Below, piece by piece: positions 1 to 7,699 of a stretch of DNA of 36,935 bases. The DNA lies in assembly GCF_000525795.1 (NCBI RefSeq), contig NZ_AOCG01000019.1:1-36935 (forward strand). Direction: 5' to 3'. Numbering within the stretch: position 1 is the first letter of the stretch; each line of letters opens with the position of its first letter. Source of the DNA: Listeria aquatica FSL S10-1188 (lineage in GTDB: Bacteria; Bacillota; Bacilli; Lactobacillales; Listeriaceae). A program made the translations under genes and the position numbers. The notes under the pieces were generated by a model. It worked only from the letters and a program-made list of their open reading frames with translations, had not been told where the DNA came from and searched no databases.

Positions 1-299
1 GCAAGAGACCGTTTCCGGAAGATGGGAATACTTATGGGAAATTAGAGTTTAGGACAGACAAAGTAGGTGACATTGAAATTCCTTACGGAGAAAGGTACGG
101 GGGGACAAATATTGATGATCCACCATGTACGTACAATGGATTTACTGCATCGAGAAATGGAGAGGTTGTTCCAGAGTGGAAATTTAGAGATAGACAATTT
201 CCAAACAATGGTGCTAAATTATATAAAGTAATTAATAATGAGCAAAAATTGGTAGGAATATTTGATGCTGACCTAGGTCGGTTTGTTGAAGTGAAATAA
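1..299 (+). CDS. C-terminal part of an unknown protein, possibly a polymorphic toxin tip (5' end outside window)
   Basis: An open frame runs from base 3 to the TAA at 297-299 and gives about 98 residues with no start inside the window, so this is the 3' end of a longer gene. The piece is soluble, rich in Gly, Asn, Asp and aromatic residues (for example YGERYGGTNIDD and FDADLGRF), with no membrane segment and no repeats. I do not recognise the family. A small A/T-rich gene with its own ribosome site follows 23 bases later, then a second broken small gene. This order (large gene end, then small orphan genes) is typical of toxin/immunity cassettes such as LXG/WXG toxins in Listeria and other Firmicutes. 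The toxin reading is inference from context only. Confidence 0.45.
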   Translation, partial: KRPFPEDGNTYGKLEFRTDKVGDIEIPYGERYGGTNIDDPPCTYNGFTASRNGEVVPEWKFRDRQFPNNGAKLYKVINNEQKLVGIFDADLGRFVEVK

Positions 300-322
300 T
301 CAGATAAGGCAGGTGAACAATA

Positions 323-842
323 GTGATTTATGCTAATTACAAAGGCAAAGTATATAAAGTTAGTGAGATAAGTGGTCAGCAAGTTAGACTAGTAAGTGAG
401 GATAAGAATGATACAACAAATGGGTTTAAACTAAAAGAATATCCTGATTACTACCTTAATAAAGACATACTTCCTAATTTATATGTAAAAGAAGTAAGTT
501 TATCAAACTTAAGTGAGCTTTTTGAAATCAAAGCTTTTGTTAGGTATCAATGTGAAAATTTTGAACTTATAAGTAATAGCGATAAACAATATTTATTAAT
601 AGGGACATCCGATTCTAAACTTGCTAAAAAAAATGGGTTTTACAAGAACTGACAAATATTACTATGAAAAAAAAAGTATTAAGAGTTGATGCTGAGTTGA
701 TGGAAGAGCGTAAGAATCTGCCTTTAATAGTATAGACAATTTGGGTTACTTAGAATATGTATATCCTTTATTTGACTCTTATTATGAAAAATGAGTTTCT
801 GGGAATGAAGTAGAAATTATTACGGAAAGAATTATCACTTGA
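323..842 (+). pseudogene. broken small gene, immunity-protein-like
   Basis: A GTG start at 323 follows an AGGCAGGTG ribosome site and opens 109 codons to a TGA at 650. Similarity-free reading suggests the protein once continued: skipping one A in the A8 run at 626-633 and one in the A9 run at 667-675 gives a smooth continuation (GFTRTDKYYYEKK, then ELMEERK). Adding one A near 712 then joins it to a further coherent stretch (NLGYLEYVYPLFDSYYEK), which ends at an in-frame TGA at 792 and resumes up to the TGA at 840-842. The full product would be about 170 residues, acidic and soluble. Position directly behind a truncated larger gene suggests an immunity protein, but I cannot assign a family. 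The mixed signs of the shifts plus a nonsense codon point to true decay, unlike the rest of the window. Confidence 0.45.
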
Positions 843-942
843 TAATTAGATAATTCGTTTGTTATAAAGAACTCATTTCTTAGTCGCTGCGCTTTCTGAA
901 AAGTTGAAATAAACGAGTGAAAAATTATAGAATATAAGGGAA

Positions 943-1179
943 ATGCATGAAGAAACAATTAAGTTATTAAACAATGAAGAACTAGGATATTTGACTTTCG
1001 CCAGTCTAGATAATTTATCATACTCGAATTTGGATGAAACAAATCAAAAATATCATGTGTATTCAGTGGCTGAATGAGCTAGCATAGTGGGCAGAGTAAG
1101 AGAATTCTCTGATTTTAAATATGGTCAAGAAGTTTTTTTTGAAAAAAGCGTAAACTTACTGCGGTGTATAATAAATTAA
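943..1179 (+). pseudogene. second small gene interrupted by an in-frame TGA
   Basis: An ATG at 943 preceded by AATATAAGGG opens 44 codons (starting MHEETIKLLNNEELGY) and hits TGA at 1075-1077. The same frame continues without further stops to TAA at 1177-1179, giving 78 codons in all; residues after the stop (ASIVGRVREFSDFKYGQ) have similar composition. A strong hairpin terminator follows at 1193. Family not recognised. Its position after the first small gene suggests another orphan immunity gene in decay. The short upstream product might still be made. Confidence 0.35.
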
Positions 1180-1192
1180 GAGTGGATAGAAC

Positions 1193-1223
1193 CCCCTCGC
1201 TAAAAGTTAGCGAGGGGATTCTA
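1193..1223 (+). terminator. intrinsic terminator of the left-edge small genes
   Basis: Perfect 9-bp stem CCCCTCGCT / AGCGAGGGG (1193-1201 and 1209-1217) with a 7-base loop, followed by the weakly T-rich ATTCTATTG. It separates the decaying plus-strand genes from the convergent ImmA-like gene. Confidence 0.7.
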
Positions 1224-1224
1224 T

Positions 1225-1240
1225 TGTTTCACATGAAACA
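1225..1240. other. parS-like 16-mer TGTTTCACATGAAACA
   Basis: The 16-mer TGTTTCACATGAAACA sits seven bases after the terminator stem; the dyad extends by one base on each side (TTGTTTCA-CA-TGAAACAA, 1224-1241). It differs at one central base from the well known Firmicute ParB/Spo0J parS consensus (TGTTNCACGTGAAACA). The same 16-mer occurs again inside the hairpin at 25006-25039. The neighbourhood is expected to be origin-proximal, where parS sites cluster. Whether ParB tolerates the G-to-A change is unknown; it may simply be a terminator motif. Confidence 0.35.
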
Positions 1241-1254
1241 ATTTGAGATTGAAA

Positions 1255-1707
1255 TCAATATTTTCGGTATACATCGATCGTATTACCAAAATTAATGTAG
1301 TAACGGCCATAGTTGTACATCATCCCGTATTTTTCGCGGTAAGCATCGACCGTATTTCGTAAAAATTCTTCTGTCACTTCTAGCTGTTCCGCCACTTCGT
1401 GATATTCTGTCAGACCAAGATAGAAACAACGGATAATCTCGTTAATAGGTACCAATTCTTCAAATGCACGGCGACGTGCGAAAATTTCTTGCTTGCGATT
1501 CGGTAAATAAGTTTGATCTACAATATTCCCGTATGTGTATTTCCAGTGCATTAATTCCTCAATTAGTAAACAGCGCTTCTCGACTTGTGTCTTGCGGCTA
1601 TCAATAAAAATAGTGCCATCCAGAAAAAGCCCCGGAAGCTTATCTGGCATTTTTTCTTCCTTAATAGTTATAAAATCTTTGTAATCATTCACGAGTTTTT
1701 CATACAT
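1255..1707 (-). CDS. ImmA/IrrE-like metallopeptidase-family protein
   Basis: 150 residues from the ATG at 1707 (a GTG at 1713 is also possible; the ATG is better spaced from GGGGAG). Around residue 50 it carries LLIEELMHWKYTYGN, which fits the degenerate zinc-site helix of ImmA/IrrE family proteins (EExxH form, compare AEELGHH in phage and ICE members). The rest is helical. ImmA-type proteins cleave or antagonise the CI/ImmR-type repressor encoded beside them and so trigger induction of phages or ICEs. The gene starts at the stop codon of the repressor at 1714, so both are co-transcribed. The first His of a canonical HExxH is Glu here, which is common in this branch but leaves catalysis unproven. 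Confidence 0.7.
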   Translation of the reverse strand: MYEKLVNDYKDFITIKEEKMPDKLPGLFLDGTIFIDSRKTQVEKRCLLIEELMHWKYTYGNIVDQTYLPNRKQEIFARRRAFEELVPINEIIRCFYLGLTEYHEVAEQLEVTEEFLRNTVDAYREKYGMMYNYGRYYINFGNTIDVYRKY

Positions 1708-1713
1708 ATTCAC

Positions 1714-2052
1714 TCACTCCCCGCGGTGGAGCCTCTTTTTCATATCTATATACGCCAAAATATCACGCATTTCTTCTTCAGTTACATCATCATCAAGGTG
1801 GGCAGCAATCGTTAGCAGATGCTCATTTTTTTCGTTTGCACTCGATCTGGGTGGAAAAAAGGCATCAATCGGCTGATTAAAAATTCCTGCAAGCTGGTAA
1901 AGAACATCTTGGCTCACTTTCCGTTCTCCATTTTCATAGCGACTTACAGTTTGGCGCGTCGTCTCAAGTTCGGTAGCTAAGGCTCCTTGGCTCATCCGAC
2001 TATTTTCACGAAACTGGCGGATTTTATTTCCTACAAATTTGTTGAGTTCCAT
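1714..2052 (-). CDS. CI/Xre-family helix-turn-helix repressor
   Basis: 112 residues starting MELNKFVGNKIRQFRENSRM at the ATG at 2052, behind GGAGAAGAT. Longer readings upstream are unlikely because they run through the promoter. Residues 1-60 form a typical HTH_3 domain (IRQFREN, then MSQGALATELETTRQTVSRYENGERKVS); the C-terminal 50 residues are charged and helical, without a LexA-type peptidase domain. It probably represses the divergent peptide-holin unit and itself by binding the repeats at 2096-2167. Lack of a self-cleavage domain fits removal by the ImmA-like partner encoded downstream. Small size and pairing are as in ICEBs1 ImmR/ImmA and many Listeria prophages. Confidence 0.85.
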   Translation of the reverse strand: MELNKFVGNKIRQFRENSRMSQGALATELETTRQTVSRYENGERKVSQDVLYQLAGIFNQPIDAFFPPRSSANEKNEHLLTIAAHLDDDVTEEEMRDILAYIDMKKRLHRGE

Positions 2053-2095
2053 GTCCGATCTTCTCCTTTTATAGAATAACTTTAGTATAACATTT

Positions 2096-2167
2096 TGTAA
2101 CCTATTTGGAAACAAAATAAGTTTTTTAGCACCAATCAATTTACATGTAACCGATTTGGTGCTAAAA
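2096..2167. promoter_or_regulatory. divergent operator/promoter region of the repressor-holin module
   Basis: On the plus strand, TTTACA (2140-2145), a 17-base spacer and TAAAAT (2163-2168) form a promoter for the peptide-holin unit. On the minus strand, TATACT with a 17-base spacer and weak TTTCCA serves the repressor. The 14-base repeat TGTAACC(T/G)ATTTGG lies at 2096-2109 and 2146-2159, inside the spacer of each promoter. Around the holin promoter there is also a 44-bp dyad (2124-2167) with perfect outer arms TTTTAGCACCAA / TTGGTGCTAAAA and an inner TTACA / TGTAA. This is the expected layout for a repressor that shuts both promoters. Confidence 0.7.
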
Positions 2168-2199
2168 TATATGTACAGAGAAAATTGGAGGGATTAAAA

Positions 2200-2253
2200 A
2201 TGAAAGGAACAACCACTTACACGGGACAAATAGTTTGGAAGAGAGGAGGCTAA
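2200..2253 (+). CDS. 17-residue peptide ahead of the holin
   Basis: ATG at 2200 behind a good GGAGGG site (7-base spacing) encodes MKGTTTYTGQIVWKRGG and stops at 2251, three bases before the holin ATG. Its last codons contain the GGAGG ribosome site of the holin, so translation of the two is likely coupled. The peptide is basic, with no signal sequence or membrane segment. It may be a leader peptide, a regulatory peptide for the repressor/ImmA pair, or only a coupling device. No family recognised. Confidence 0.5.
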   Translation: MKGTTTYTGQIVWKRGG

Positions 2254-2255
2254 AA

Positions 2256-2613
2256 ATGGATCAGTATTTGCAGTATATTTTTGGGGACAACAACATTGTT
2301 TTTCAAGTTTTACTGTATTTTTTAGGCGTTAACTATCTATTACAGCTTTTTCTCGCGATTTATCGAAAAAAAAATATCCTATCAGTTTGCAATTCATGCT
2401 TTTTTGAAGAAATTGGCGATTTTTTTAGTTATTGCGGTTGCCCATCAAACGGATCGAGTGATTGGGGATGAGAATATGGTTCGAGATGGGGCGGCTTTCT
2501 TTTACTTAGCTAACGAGCTACTCACAATGATTGAAACACTGATGCAGCTAGGAATAAAGATACCGAAAGTGCTAAAAAACTTAGTCGAAGTGTTTAAAAA
2601 CGAATGCCGGTGA
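2256..2613 (+). CDS. phage/toxin-release type holin, frameshifted in this sequence
   Basis: ATG at 2256 behind GAGGAGG. Removing one A from the A9 run at 2366-2374 joins two frames into 118 residues: an N-terminal amphipathic part, a membrane segment (VFQVLLYFLGVNYLLQLFLAIY), a second one (FLKKLAIFLVIAVAHQTDRVIG), then AAFFYLANELLTMIETLMQLG and a basic tail. The order matches the TcdE/phage holin family (holin_4), notably the AVAxQxDRxIG and FFYxANExLxxxExxxxLGxxxPxxLK patterns. Such holins make membrane pores that release endolysin or toxins. No endolysin, spanin or structural phage gene is present, so this is an orphan holin under phage-type control. The extra A is probably a sequencing error. 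Confidence 0.75.
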
Positions 2614-2665
2614 AAATCATGAAAAAAAAATAAGGCAAGAAACGCAGGAGAGGCTGGATAAATAA

Positions 2666-2703
2666 AAAATGGCTAGCGCGATAAAGTGGCGCTAGTCCAT
2701 TTT
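2666..2703. terminator. bidirectional terminator between holin and MFS gene
   Basis: Stem AAAATGGCTAGCGC / GCGCTAGTCCATTTT with one bulged base and a 9-base loop, flanked by A and T runs on both sides. It fits termination of both the plus-strand holin and the minus-strand MFS gene. Confidence 0.7.
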
Positions 2704-2710
2704 GATCGAT

Positions 2711-3908
2711 TTATTTCGAATGCTTCTTGAACATGTTATGCGTGAAAAATAAGTTGCCTAGCAAGAAAAGACTAGTCATGTAAAACACGATTGGGTATCC
2801 AAATGCGGCAGAAACACTCGAGCCAATAAGTGGCCCCGCCACATTACCAAGACTTTGCGAACTTTGATTGTACGAAAAGATACTACTTAAAGAATCCCGC
2901 GGCGAATTTTTGTTAATCAGGGTGTTAATGGAAGGCATTAACGCGCCAGTCGTGAATCCAAGCAAGAACCGAAGCAATCCAAGTTCAAGCGGGCTCTGTA
3001 CCCAAGCCATTGGCACCATGATGATAGCGGCAGCAACAAGTCCACCGATTAAAACTTTGTGATTACCAATTTTGTCACCTAGTTTCCCGAGATACGGGGA
3101 AGCAATCAAGGCGGAGATTCCTGGTGCAGAAGTGATAATTCCACTAATTAATGAAATATTATTATCGCTTCCAAGGAGTTCGCGAATATAAAGCGGTAAA
3201 ATAGGGCTGATCGAAGTATTGGCGATTTGAATGATAAATGTGGTTAAGAAAAGGCCAAGAACCAGATTTTTGCTTGGTAACCGCTGGAATAACTGCCGCG
3301 TTGTGAGCATTTTTTTCTCGGATAACAGGTTTGAAATCTTCCTTCAAGAAAAATAAAGTAAGTAAAAAAGTAAGTAATAAGACGAATCCAGTGATGAAAA
3401 AAACAGGTCGATATCCAAATATATCTGCAAGAAATCCACCAATTAACGGTCCAATCAAAGTGCCTGAAATCGTTCCAGTAGAAAGGAATCCAAGCGCCCA
3501 GCCGCTTTTGTTTTGCGGAGCTTGCGAGGCGACGAGTGCCGTTGCGTTAGGTATGTATCCCGATAAAAGCCCGTTGAGTGCTCGCAAAAGAACGAGTTGA
3601 TAGACGTTTTGAACAAGACCGAGGCACCCCATTGTGATTGTCATGCCAAGCGAGGCACGAAGTAGCATCAAACGGCGGCCTTTTCGGTCTGCCAGTCGAC
3701 CCCAAAATGGCGAGACCAGTGCAGAAGTAAGAGCCGTTGCGCTGACAGCAAGCCCCGACCAGACATTTAACTCCGTGTGATCTGTTACGCCAAGGTCTGA
3801 AATATACAAAGACATAAACGGCATGACTAGGTTAAAACTGACGCCCGTTAGGAAACAACCTAGCCAGGAAATATAAAGATTTCGTTTCCAATTTAATTTT
3901 GTTTCCAA
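2711..3908 (-). CDS. MFS multidrug efflux transporter, frameshifted in this sequence
   Basis: TTG start at 3908 behind AAGGAGCG. With one T removed from the T7 run at 3310-3316 the gene gives 398 residues, the usual length for 12-helix DHA1-type exporters. The first half has the MFS loop 2-3 motif (GRLADRKGRR near residue 70) and motif C-like GTISGTLIGPLIGG; the second half has a repeat of the loop motif (GKLGDKIGN). Related to the PmrA/NorA group of drug exporters common in Listeria; substrate unknown. It stands alone between terminator hairpins, with no adjacent regulator. The break lies in the central cytoplasmic loop (VIREKN) and is most likely an artefact. Confidence 0.8.
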
Positions 3909-4119
3909 GAAAATCGCTCCTTTATCTGTTTTATCCTACTCCGAATTTGTTGGAATGTAAATGGATGTGAACATTTTGTGACAAAAAATGAAAAAACTTT
4001 CTGATTAATGAAAAATCAGCTGGTTTCTTATGAATTTCGTTGCTATACTTGGAGGGAGTGGAGCGGTTCTGATTAGGAGCTTAAGCCATTCAAAACTTCA
4101 TGAAAAAGGGAGAATCAAG

Positions 4120-5370
4120 ATGAAAAAGACTATAAAAGTAAGTTGTGGAGTTTTAGCTTTGTCGGTGGGCTTGTTTTTACCAAGTTCTGTACTTGCAGTA
4201 GAGGCGCCAGAAGTAGACAAGTTCGAAAAGGTAGTTAGCGAAAGTCAGGTGCAAAATAAAGACAAGCAGCAAGAAGCCGTGCAAGAAAAAGAATCAAAAC
4301 AGCTTGAAAAAGATGTTCCAGAAGTAAAAACAGAACAAGAAACAGATAAAAAAGCAGAAAAAGCGCCAGAAGAAACAGTGAAACCGAAAGAATCTGTGAA
4401 AGCCGAAGACGAAAAAGCTGTAGTTAAAAAGGATGCGAAAGTTACAACGCCACTTGCCGTAGCAAAAGCGAATTTGAGCGTAGAAGTGAATTCAAGCGTT
4501 ACACCTGCATACTTTGCAGAAGCAAAATCTGGTGTAGCACTGAGCTTTAAAGCAAAGCCTGTTCTTTCAACGATCGGGAAGAAATCAGTTGTGATTGAAG
4601 CAACTGATGGCACAACAACAGAAGAGGTTACTGTAAGTTACACAGTAGTTGATACAAAGGCGCCTGTTTTGAACCTCGTTGAAAACAATCCTGAGTTTGG
4701 GATGTACGAAGAATGGTTTGCAGATGAATTAGTAGACGTATCGGATAACTCTGATAACTATGAAGTTTTCTTTGCAGACGGATCTGAAACACTCAATACT
4801 TCAAAAGCTGGAACATTTAGTGCAGTCATTGTAGCACGTGATGCAGCAGGAAATGAATCTCGAATCACGCTCACTTATACGGTAATTGATGAAGATTCGT
4901 TCGATTATGAAGCACCACAAATTGATCCAGTGAAATCAACTGCGACAGACGTTTATGGAAAAACAAAACCAAATGCTCATGTACAAATGGCAAGCGAAGA
5001 CGGTGTCGTTATTGGCGAAGCACTTGCTGATGCAAACGGGAATTTCCATATTCATTTGGCAACGCCACTTAAGAGTGGTTCGGTTGTCTTTATCTGGTCG
5101 TTTATCCTTGAAACTGGCGAAATAAGTGACGTTGGCATTTACACTTACGGACATACAAGTCTTTTGGAGAACACAGGCATCAAGCCTCTTCAAACAGTGA
5201 AAAAACCAGTTAAACCGGCTAAACCAGCGGCGCCAGTTGTAAAAACAGTTGCGAAAAAAGCTGATCCAGCAGCACTTCCGAAAACTGGAGATGCGGAAAC
5301 AGGTGGACTTGCAGCGGCAGGAACTTTACTTGCTGTACTAGCGGGCTTGTACTTAAGAAAAAGAAATTAA
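4120..5370 (+). CDS. LPXTG-anchored surface protein with Ig-like domains
   Basis: 416 residues from the ATG at 4120 (GGGAGAATCAAG in front); the longer frame upstream lacks a good ribosome site. Residues 1-27 are a signal peptide (LSVGLFLPSSVLA). Residues 30-115 are a Lys/Glu/Val-rich, probably extended stalk. Three Ig-like modules follow: about 125-185 (ending VTVSYTVVDTKAPVLN), 195-260 (DNSDNYEVFFADG, ARDAAGNES) and 265-345 (a Big_6-like TKPNAHVQ ... DANGNFHIHLATP). A Pro/Lys-rich wall-spanning stretch leads to LPKTG (386-390), a hydrophobic segment and the tail LRKRN, so sortase A should link it to peptidoglycan. Probably an adhesin or wall-matrix protein; ligand unknown. L. monocytogenes has an LPXTG gene (lmo2714) nearby but on the other side of cyd. 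Confidence 0.85.
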   Translation: MKKTIKVSCGVLALSVGLFLPSSVLAVEAPEVDKFEKVVSESQVQNKDKQQEAVQEKESKQLEKDVPEVKTEQETDKKAEKAPEETVKPKESVKAEDEKAVVKKDAKVTTPLAVAKANLSVEVNSSVTPAYFAEAKSGVALSFKAKPVLSTIGKKSVVIEATDGTTTEEVTVSYTVVDTKAPVLNLVENNPEFGMYEEWFADELVDVSDNSDNYEVFFADGSETLNTSKAGTFSAVIVARDAAGNESRITLTYTVIDEDSFDYEAPQIDPVKSTATDVYGKTKPNAHVQMASEDGVVIGEALADANGNFHIHLATPLKSGSVVFIWSFILETGEISDVGIYTYGHTSLLENTGIKPLQTVKKPVKPAKPAAPVVKTVAKKADPAALPKTGDAETGGLAAAGTLLAVLAGLYLRKRN

Positions 5371-5379
5371 TAGTTGAGT

Positions 5380-5415
5380 GAAAACCGGCAGTTTTGTTTC
5401 TTGCCGGTTTTTCTT
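5380..5415 (+). terminator. terminator of the LPXTG gene
   Basis: Stem AAAACCGGCA / TGCCGGTTTT with an 11-base loop followed by TTCTTTT, just after the stop codon. Confidence 0.8.
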
Positions 5416-5420
5416 TTAAA

Positions 5421-5478
5421 AAAGACGATCTTCCTTATAAGTCCAGTTTTCATCTGAACTTTTAGGAAGATTGTCTTT
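5421..5478 (-). terminator. terminator of the acyl-CoA ligase gene
   Basis: Inverted repeat AAAGACGATCTTCCT / AGGAAGATTGTCTTT around a 28-base loop, A-rich on the left, directly downstream of the minus-strand stop at 5481. Likely works with the hairpin at 5380 to separate the convergent genes. Confidence 0.55.
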
Positions 5479-5480
5479 AT

Positions 5481-7061
5481 TTATTTTCTAAGATTTGCAA
5501 ATTCTTGTTCGCGCAGCGCTACGCGTCTAATTTTCCCAGAATCCGTTTTAGGGAGCGAATTTACAAACTCAATTCGGCGCGGATATTTATACGGGGCGGT
5601 GATTTTCTTGGTGAAAGTTTGTAATTCTCGTTTTAGTTCTTCACTTCCTGTATAGCCATCTTTAAGCACGATAAAGGCCTTTACGACCGTACCTCGGATT
5701 TCATCAGGACTCGCTACGACTGCGACTTCTTTCACAGCTTCATGGTGTGTGAGCGCATCCTCAACTTCAAACGGCCCAATGGTGTATCCAGAGCTAATGA
5801 TAATGTCATCGTTTCGACCTTGGAACCAGTAATAATTGGAATCGTCGGCATAAGCTCTGTCTCCAGTGACAAAATAATCGCCACGGATAGCCTTTTCCAG
5901 TCGCTCAGGTTCTTTATAATATGTTTTAAAGAGCGCCGGGAAGTCTTTCCGGACCGCGATATCACCAATTTCACCTTGTGGAACAGGTTTTCCCGCTTCA
6001 TCTACAATGGCCATATATTCAGGCATGATTGGTTTTCCCATCGAACCTGGGCGGATGGGCGTATCAACGAGCGTACCAATTAATAGCGTGCTTTCCGTTT
6101 GGCCGTAGCCATCGCGTACTTTGATTCCAAATGTATCTTGAAAAACATTAATAACTTCGCGATTAAGCGGTTCTCCAGCAGAAACAGCGCTTCTAAGGTG
6201 TGATAAGTCAAATCTGTCTAAGTGGGTCACTTTGGCCATTAAACGATATTCGGTCGGCGTACAGCAAAGGACATTAATTTGCTGCTCTTCTAGCAGTTTC
6301 AGTTGGTTTTCTGGGGAGAATCGTCCGCTATACATGAATCCCGTTGCGCCTTTTCCGAGAACGGAAAGAAATGGTGACCAAATCCATTTTTGCCAGCCGG
6401 GTCCAGCGGTCGCCCAAACGCGGTCGTTTTCACGAATATCAAGCCAGTGATCAGCCGCAATCCGGATGTGCGCATAGCCCCAGCCGTGAACGTGTACCAC
6501 ACCTTTCGGGTTTCCAGTCGTTCCACTTGTGAAGGCAAGTAAACAAGGGTCTTCGCGGTGAGTTTCAACGGGAGTAAATTCAGCGGAAGCCTTTTCCATG
6601 ACTGTCGCATAGTTTGTCCATTCTAAGGCGGTTCCATCGAGTAGAATACGCATTTTTAGCAAGGAATCAATGTTCGAAATTTTATCGATCTCTTGATGAA
6701 GACCCGCATAGGCGATGATCCCTTTTACGCCCGCTTGGCGAATACGATATTCAAGATCGTGTGCTTTTAAAAGTTCGGATGCCGGAATAATAATGGCACC
6801 AGCCATCCATAAACCCATATAAATGGAATAGGTTTCAAGTAAGCGAGGCGTGATGACAATGACATGGTCTCCCTTTTTAATTCCAGCTTTTTTAACAACG
6901 TTTGCAAATTTACGCGCTTCAGCAAGCAGTTCATTGTAGCTCCAGCTTCTTTCAGGCGCATCTGGAGATTTCCAGATTAAGGCTGTTTTGTCAGAGGCGA
7001 ATTTTGTGATTTCGTCCGTAATGTTATAGAGTTCGGGTGCAATTAAGTTTTCTGAATACAA
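5481..7061 (-). CDS. AMP-forming acyl-CoA synthetase (acetate/medium-chain type)
   Basis: 526 residues from the ATG at 7061 behind AAGGAGG. ANL-superfamily motifs are all present: TSGTTGNPKG (178-187) for ATP phosphates, DGYGQTES near 320, TGDRAYAD near 400, the hinge GRNDDIIISSGY near 420 and the catalytic Lys in PKTDSGKIRR (Lys510). It activates a carboxylic acid to acyl-AMP and then acyl-CoA. Length and motif spacing fit the medium-chain/acetate branch (MACS). The syntenic L. monocytogenes gene is usually annotated as acetate-CoA ligase; I would not commit to the substrate. The terminal Lys lies in the usual PatZ/Sir2-type acetylation context. Divergent from tadA. Confidence 0.85.
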   Translation of the reverse strand: MYSENLIAPELYNITDEITKFASDKTALIWKSPDAPERSWSYNELLAEARKFANVVKKAGIKKGDHVIVITPRLLETYSIYMGLWMAGAIIIPASELLKAHDLEYRIRQAGVKGIIAYAGLHQEIDKISNIDSLLKMRILLDGTALEWTNYATVMEKASAEFTPVETHREDPCLLAFTSGTTGNPKGVVHVHGWGYAHIRIAADHWLDIRENDRVWATAGPGWQKWIWSPFLSVLGKGATGFMYSGRFSPENQLKLLEEQQINVLCCTPTEYRLMAKVTHLDRFDLSHLRSAVSAGEPLNREVINVFQDTFGIKVRDGYGQTESTLLIGTLVDTPIRPGSMGKPIMPEYMAIVDEAGKPVPQGEIGDIAVRKDFPALFKTYYKEPERLEKAIRGDYFVTGDRAYADDSNYYWFQGRNDDIIISSGYTIGPFEVEDALTHHEAVKEVAVVASPDEIRGTVVKAFIVLKDGYTGSEELKRELQTFTKKITAPYKYPRRIEFVNSLPKTDSGKIRRVALREQEFANLRK

Positions 7062-7195
7062 AATAGATTTCCTCCTTTTAAAAAATTAGTACCTGATAAT
7101 AGAACATGGTAATATATTTAAATCTAAAAAGCAACTGTAAAGAAAAGCAGGATTATGCTAAGATGAAAAAAACGGTTGAGAAGTGGGGAACGGAA

Positions 7196-7699
7196 GTGGA
7201 AAAAGAAAAATTTATGCGGGAAGCGATAAAAGAAGCTTTAAAGGCACGCGATCTTGGTGAAGTACCAATTGGAGCGGTTGTTGTATTAGATGGAGAAATT
7301 ATCGGGCGAGGCCATAATTTGCGAGAAACCTCCCAAAATGCTATTACACACGCAGAACTTTTAGCCATTCAAGATGCTTGCATTAAGCAAGGTTCTTGGA
7401 GACTTTCGGGCGCCGATTTATATGTGACGCTTGAACCTTGCCCGATGTGCAGTGGCGCCATTTTACTCTCACGAATTCATAAAGTTTACTACGGCGCCAG
7501 TGACCCAAAAGCGGGAACTGCAGGGACACTGATGAATTTACTGGAAGACGATCGCTTCAATCATACCTGTGAAGTGGAAAAAGGACTTCTGCAGCAAGAA
7601 ACGGCGGAACTGCTCACCTCATTTTTTAAGGATCTGAGGGAGCGTAAAAAAAAATTACAAGTCTCAAAAAAAACGAATGAGTCTTTTTTACTATTTTAG
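7196..7699 (+). CDS. tadA: tRNA-specific adenosine-34 deaminase TadA
   Basis: The GTG at 7196 behind GTGGGG gives a 167-residue protein starting MEKEKFMREAIKEA, which aligns with the B. subtilis TadA start (MTQDELYMKEAIKEA); longer starts at 7163 or 7106 are less likely. Zinc/catalytic motifs: HAE (His52, Glu54) and PCPMC (Cys82, Cys85). It converts A34 to inosine in tRNA-Arg(ACG) and is essential in most bacteria. The extreme C-terminus is doubtful: it reads through an A9 run (7646-7654) and an A8 run (7667-7673 area). If each run is one base too long, the protein would end at the TGA at 7678-7680 with a short charged tail instead of the hydrophobic NESFLLF. Confidence 0.9.
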   Translation: MEKEKFMREAIKEALKARDLGEVPIGAVVVLDGEIIGRGHNLRETSQNAITHAELLAIQDACIKQGSWRLSGADLYVTLEPCPMCSGAILLSRIHKVYYGASDPKAGTAGTLMNLLEDDRFNHTCEVEKGLLQQETAELLTSFFKDLRERKKKLQVSKKTNESFLLF

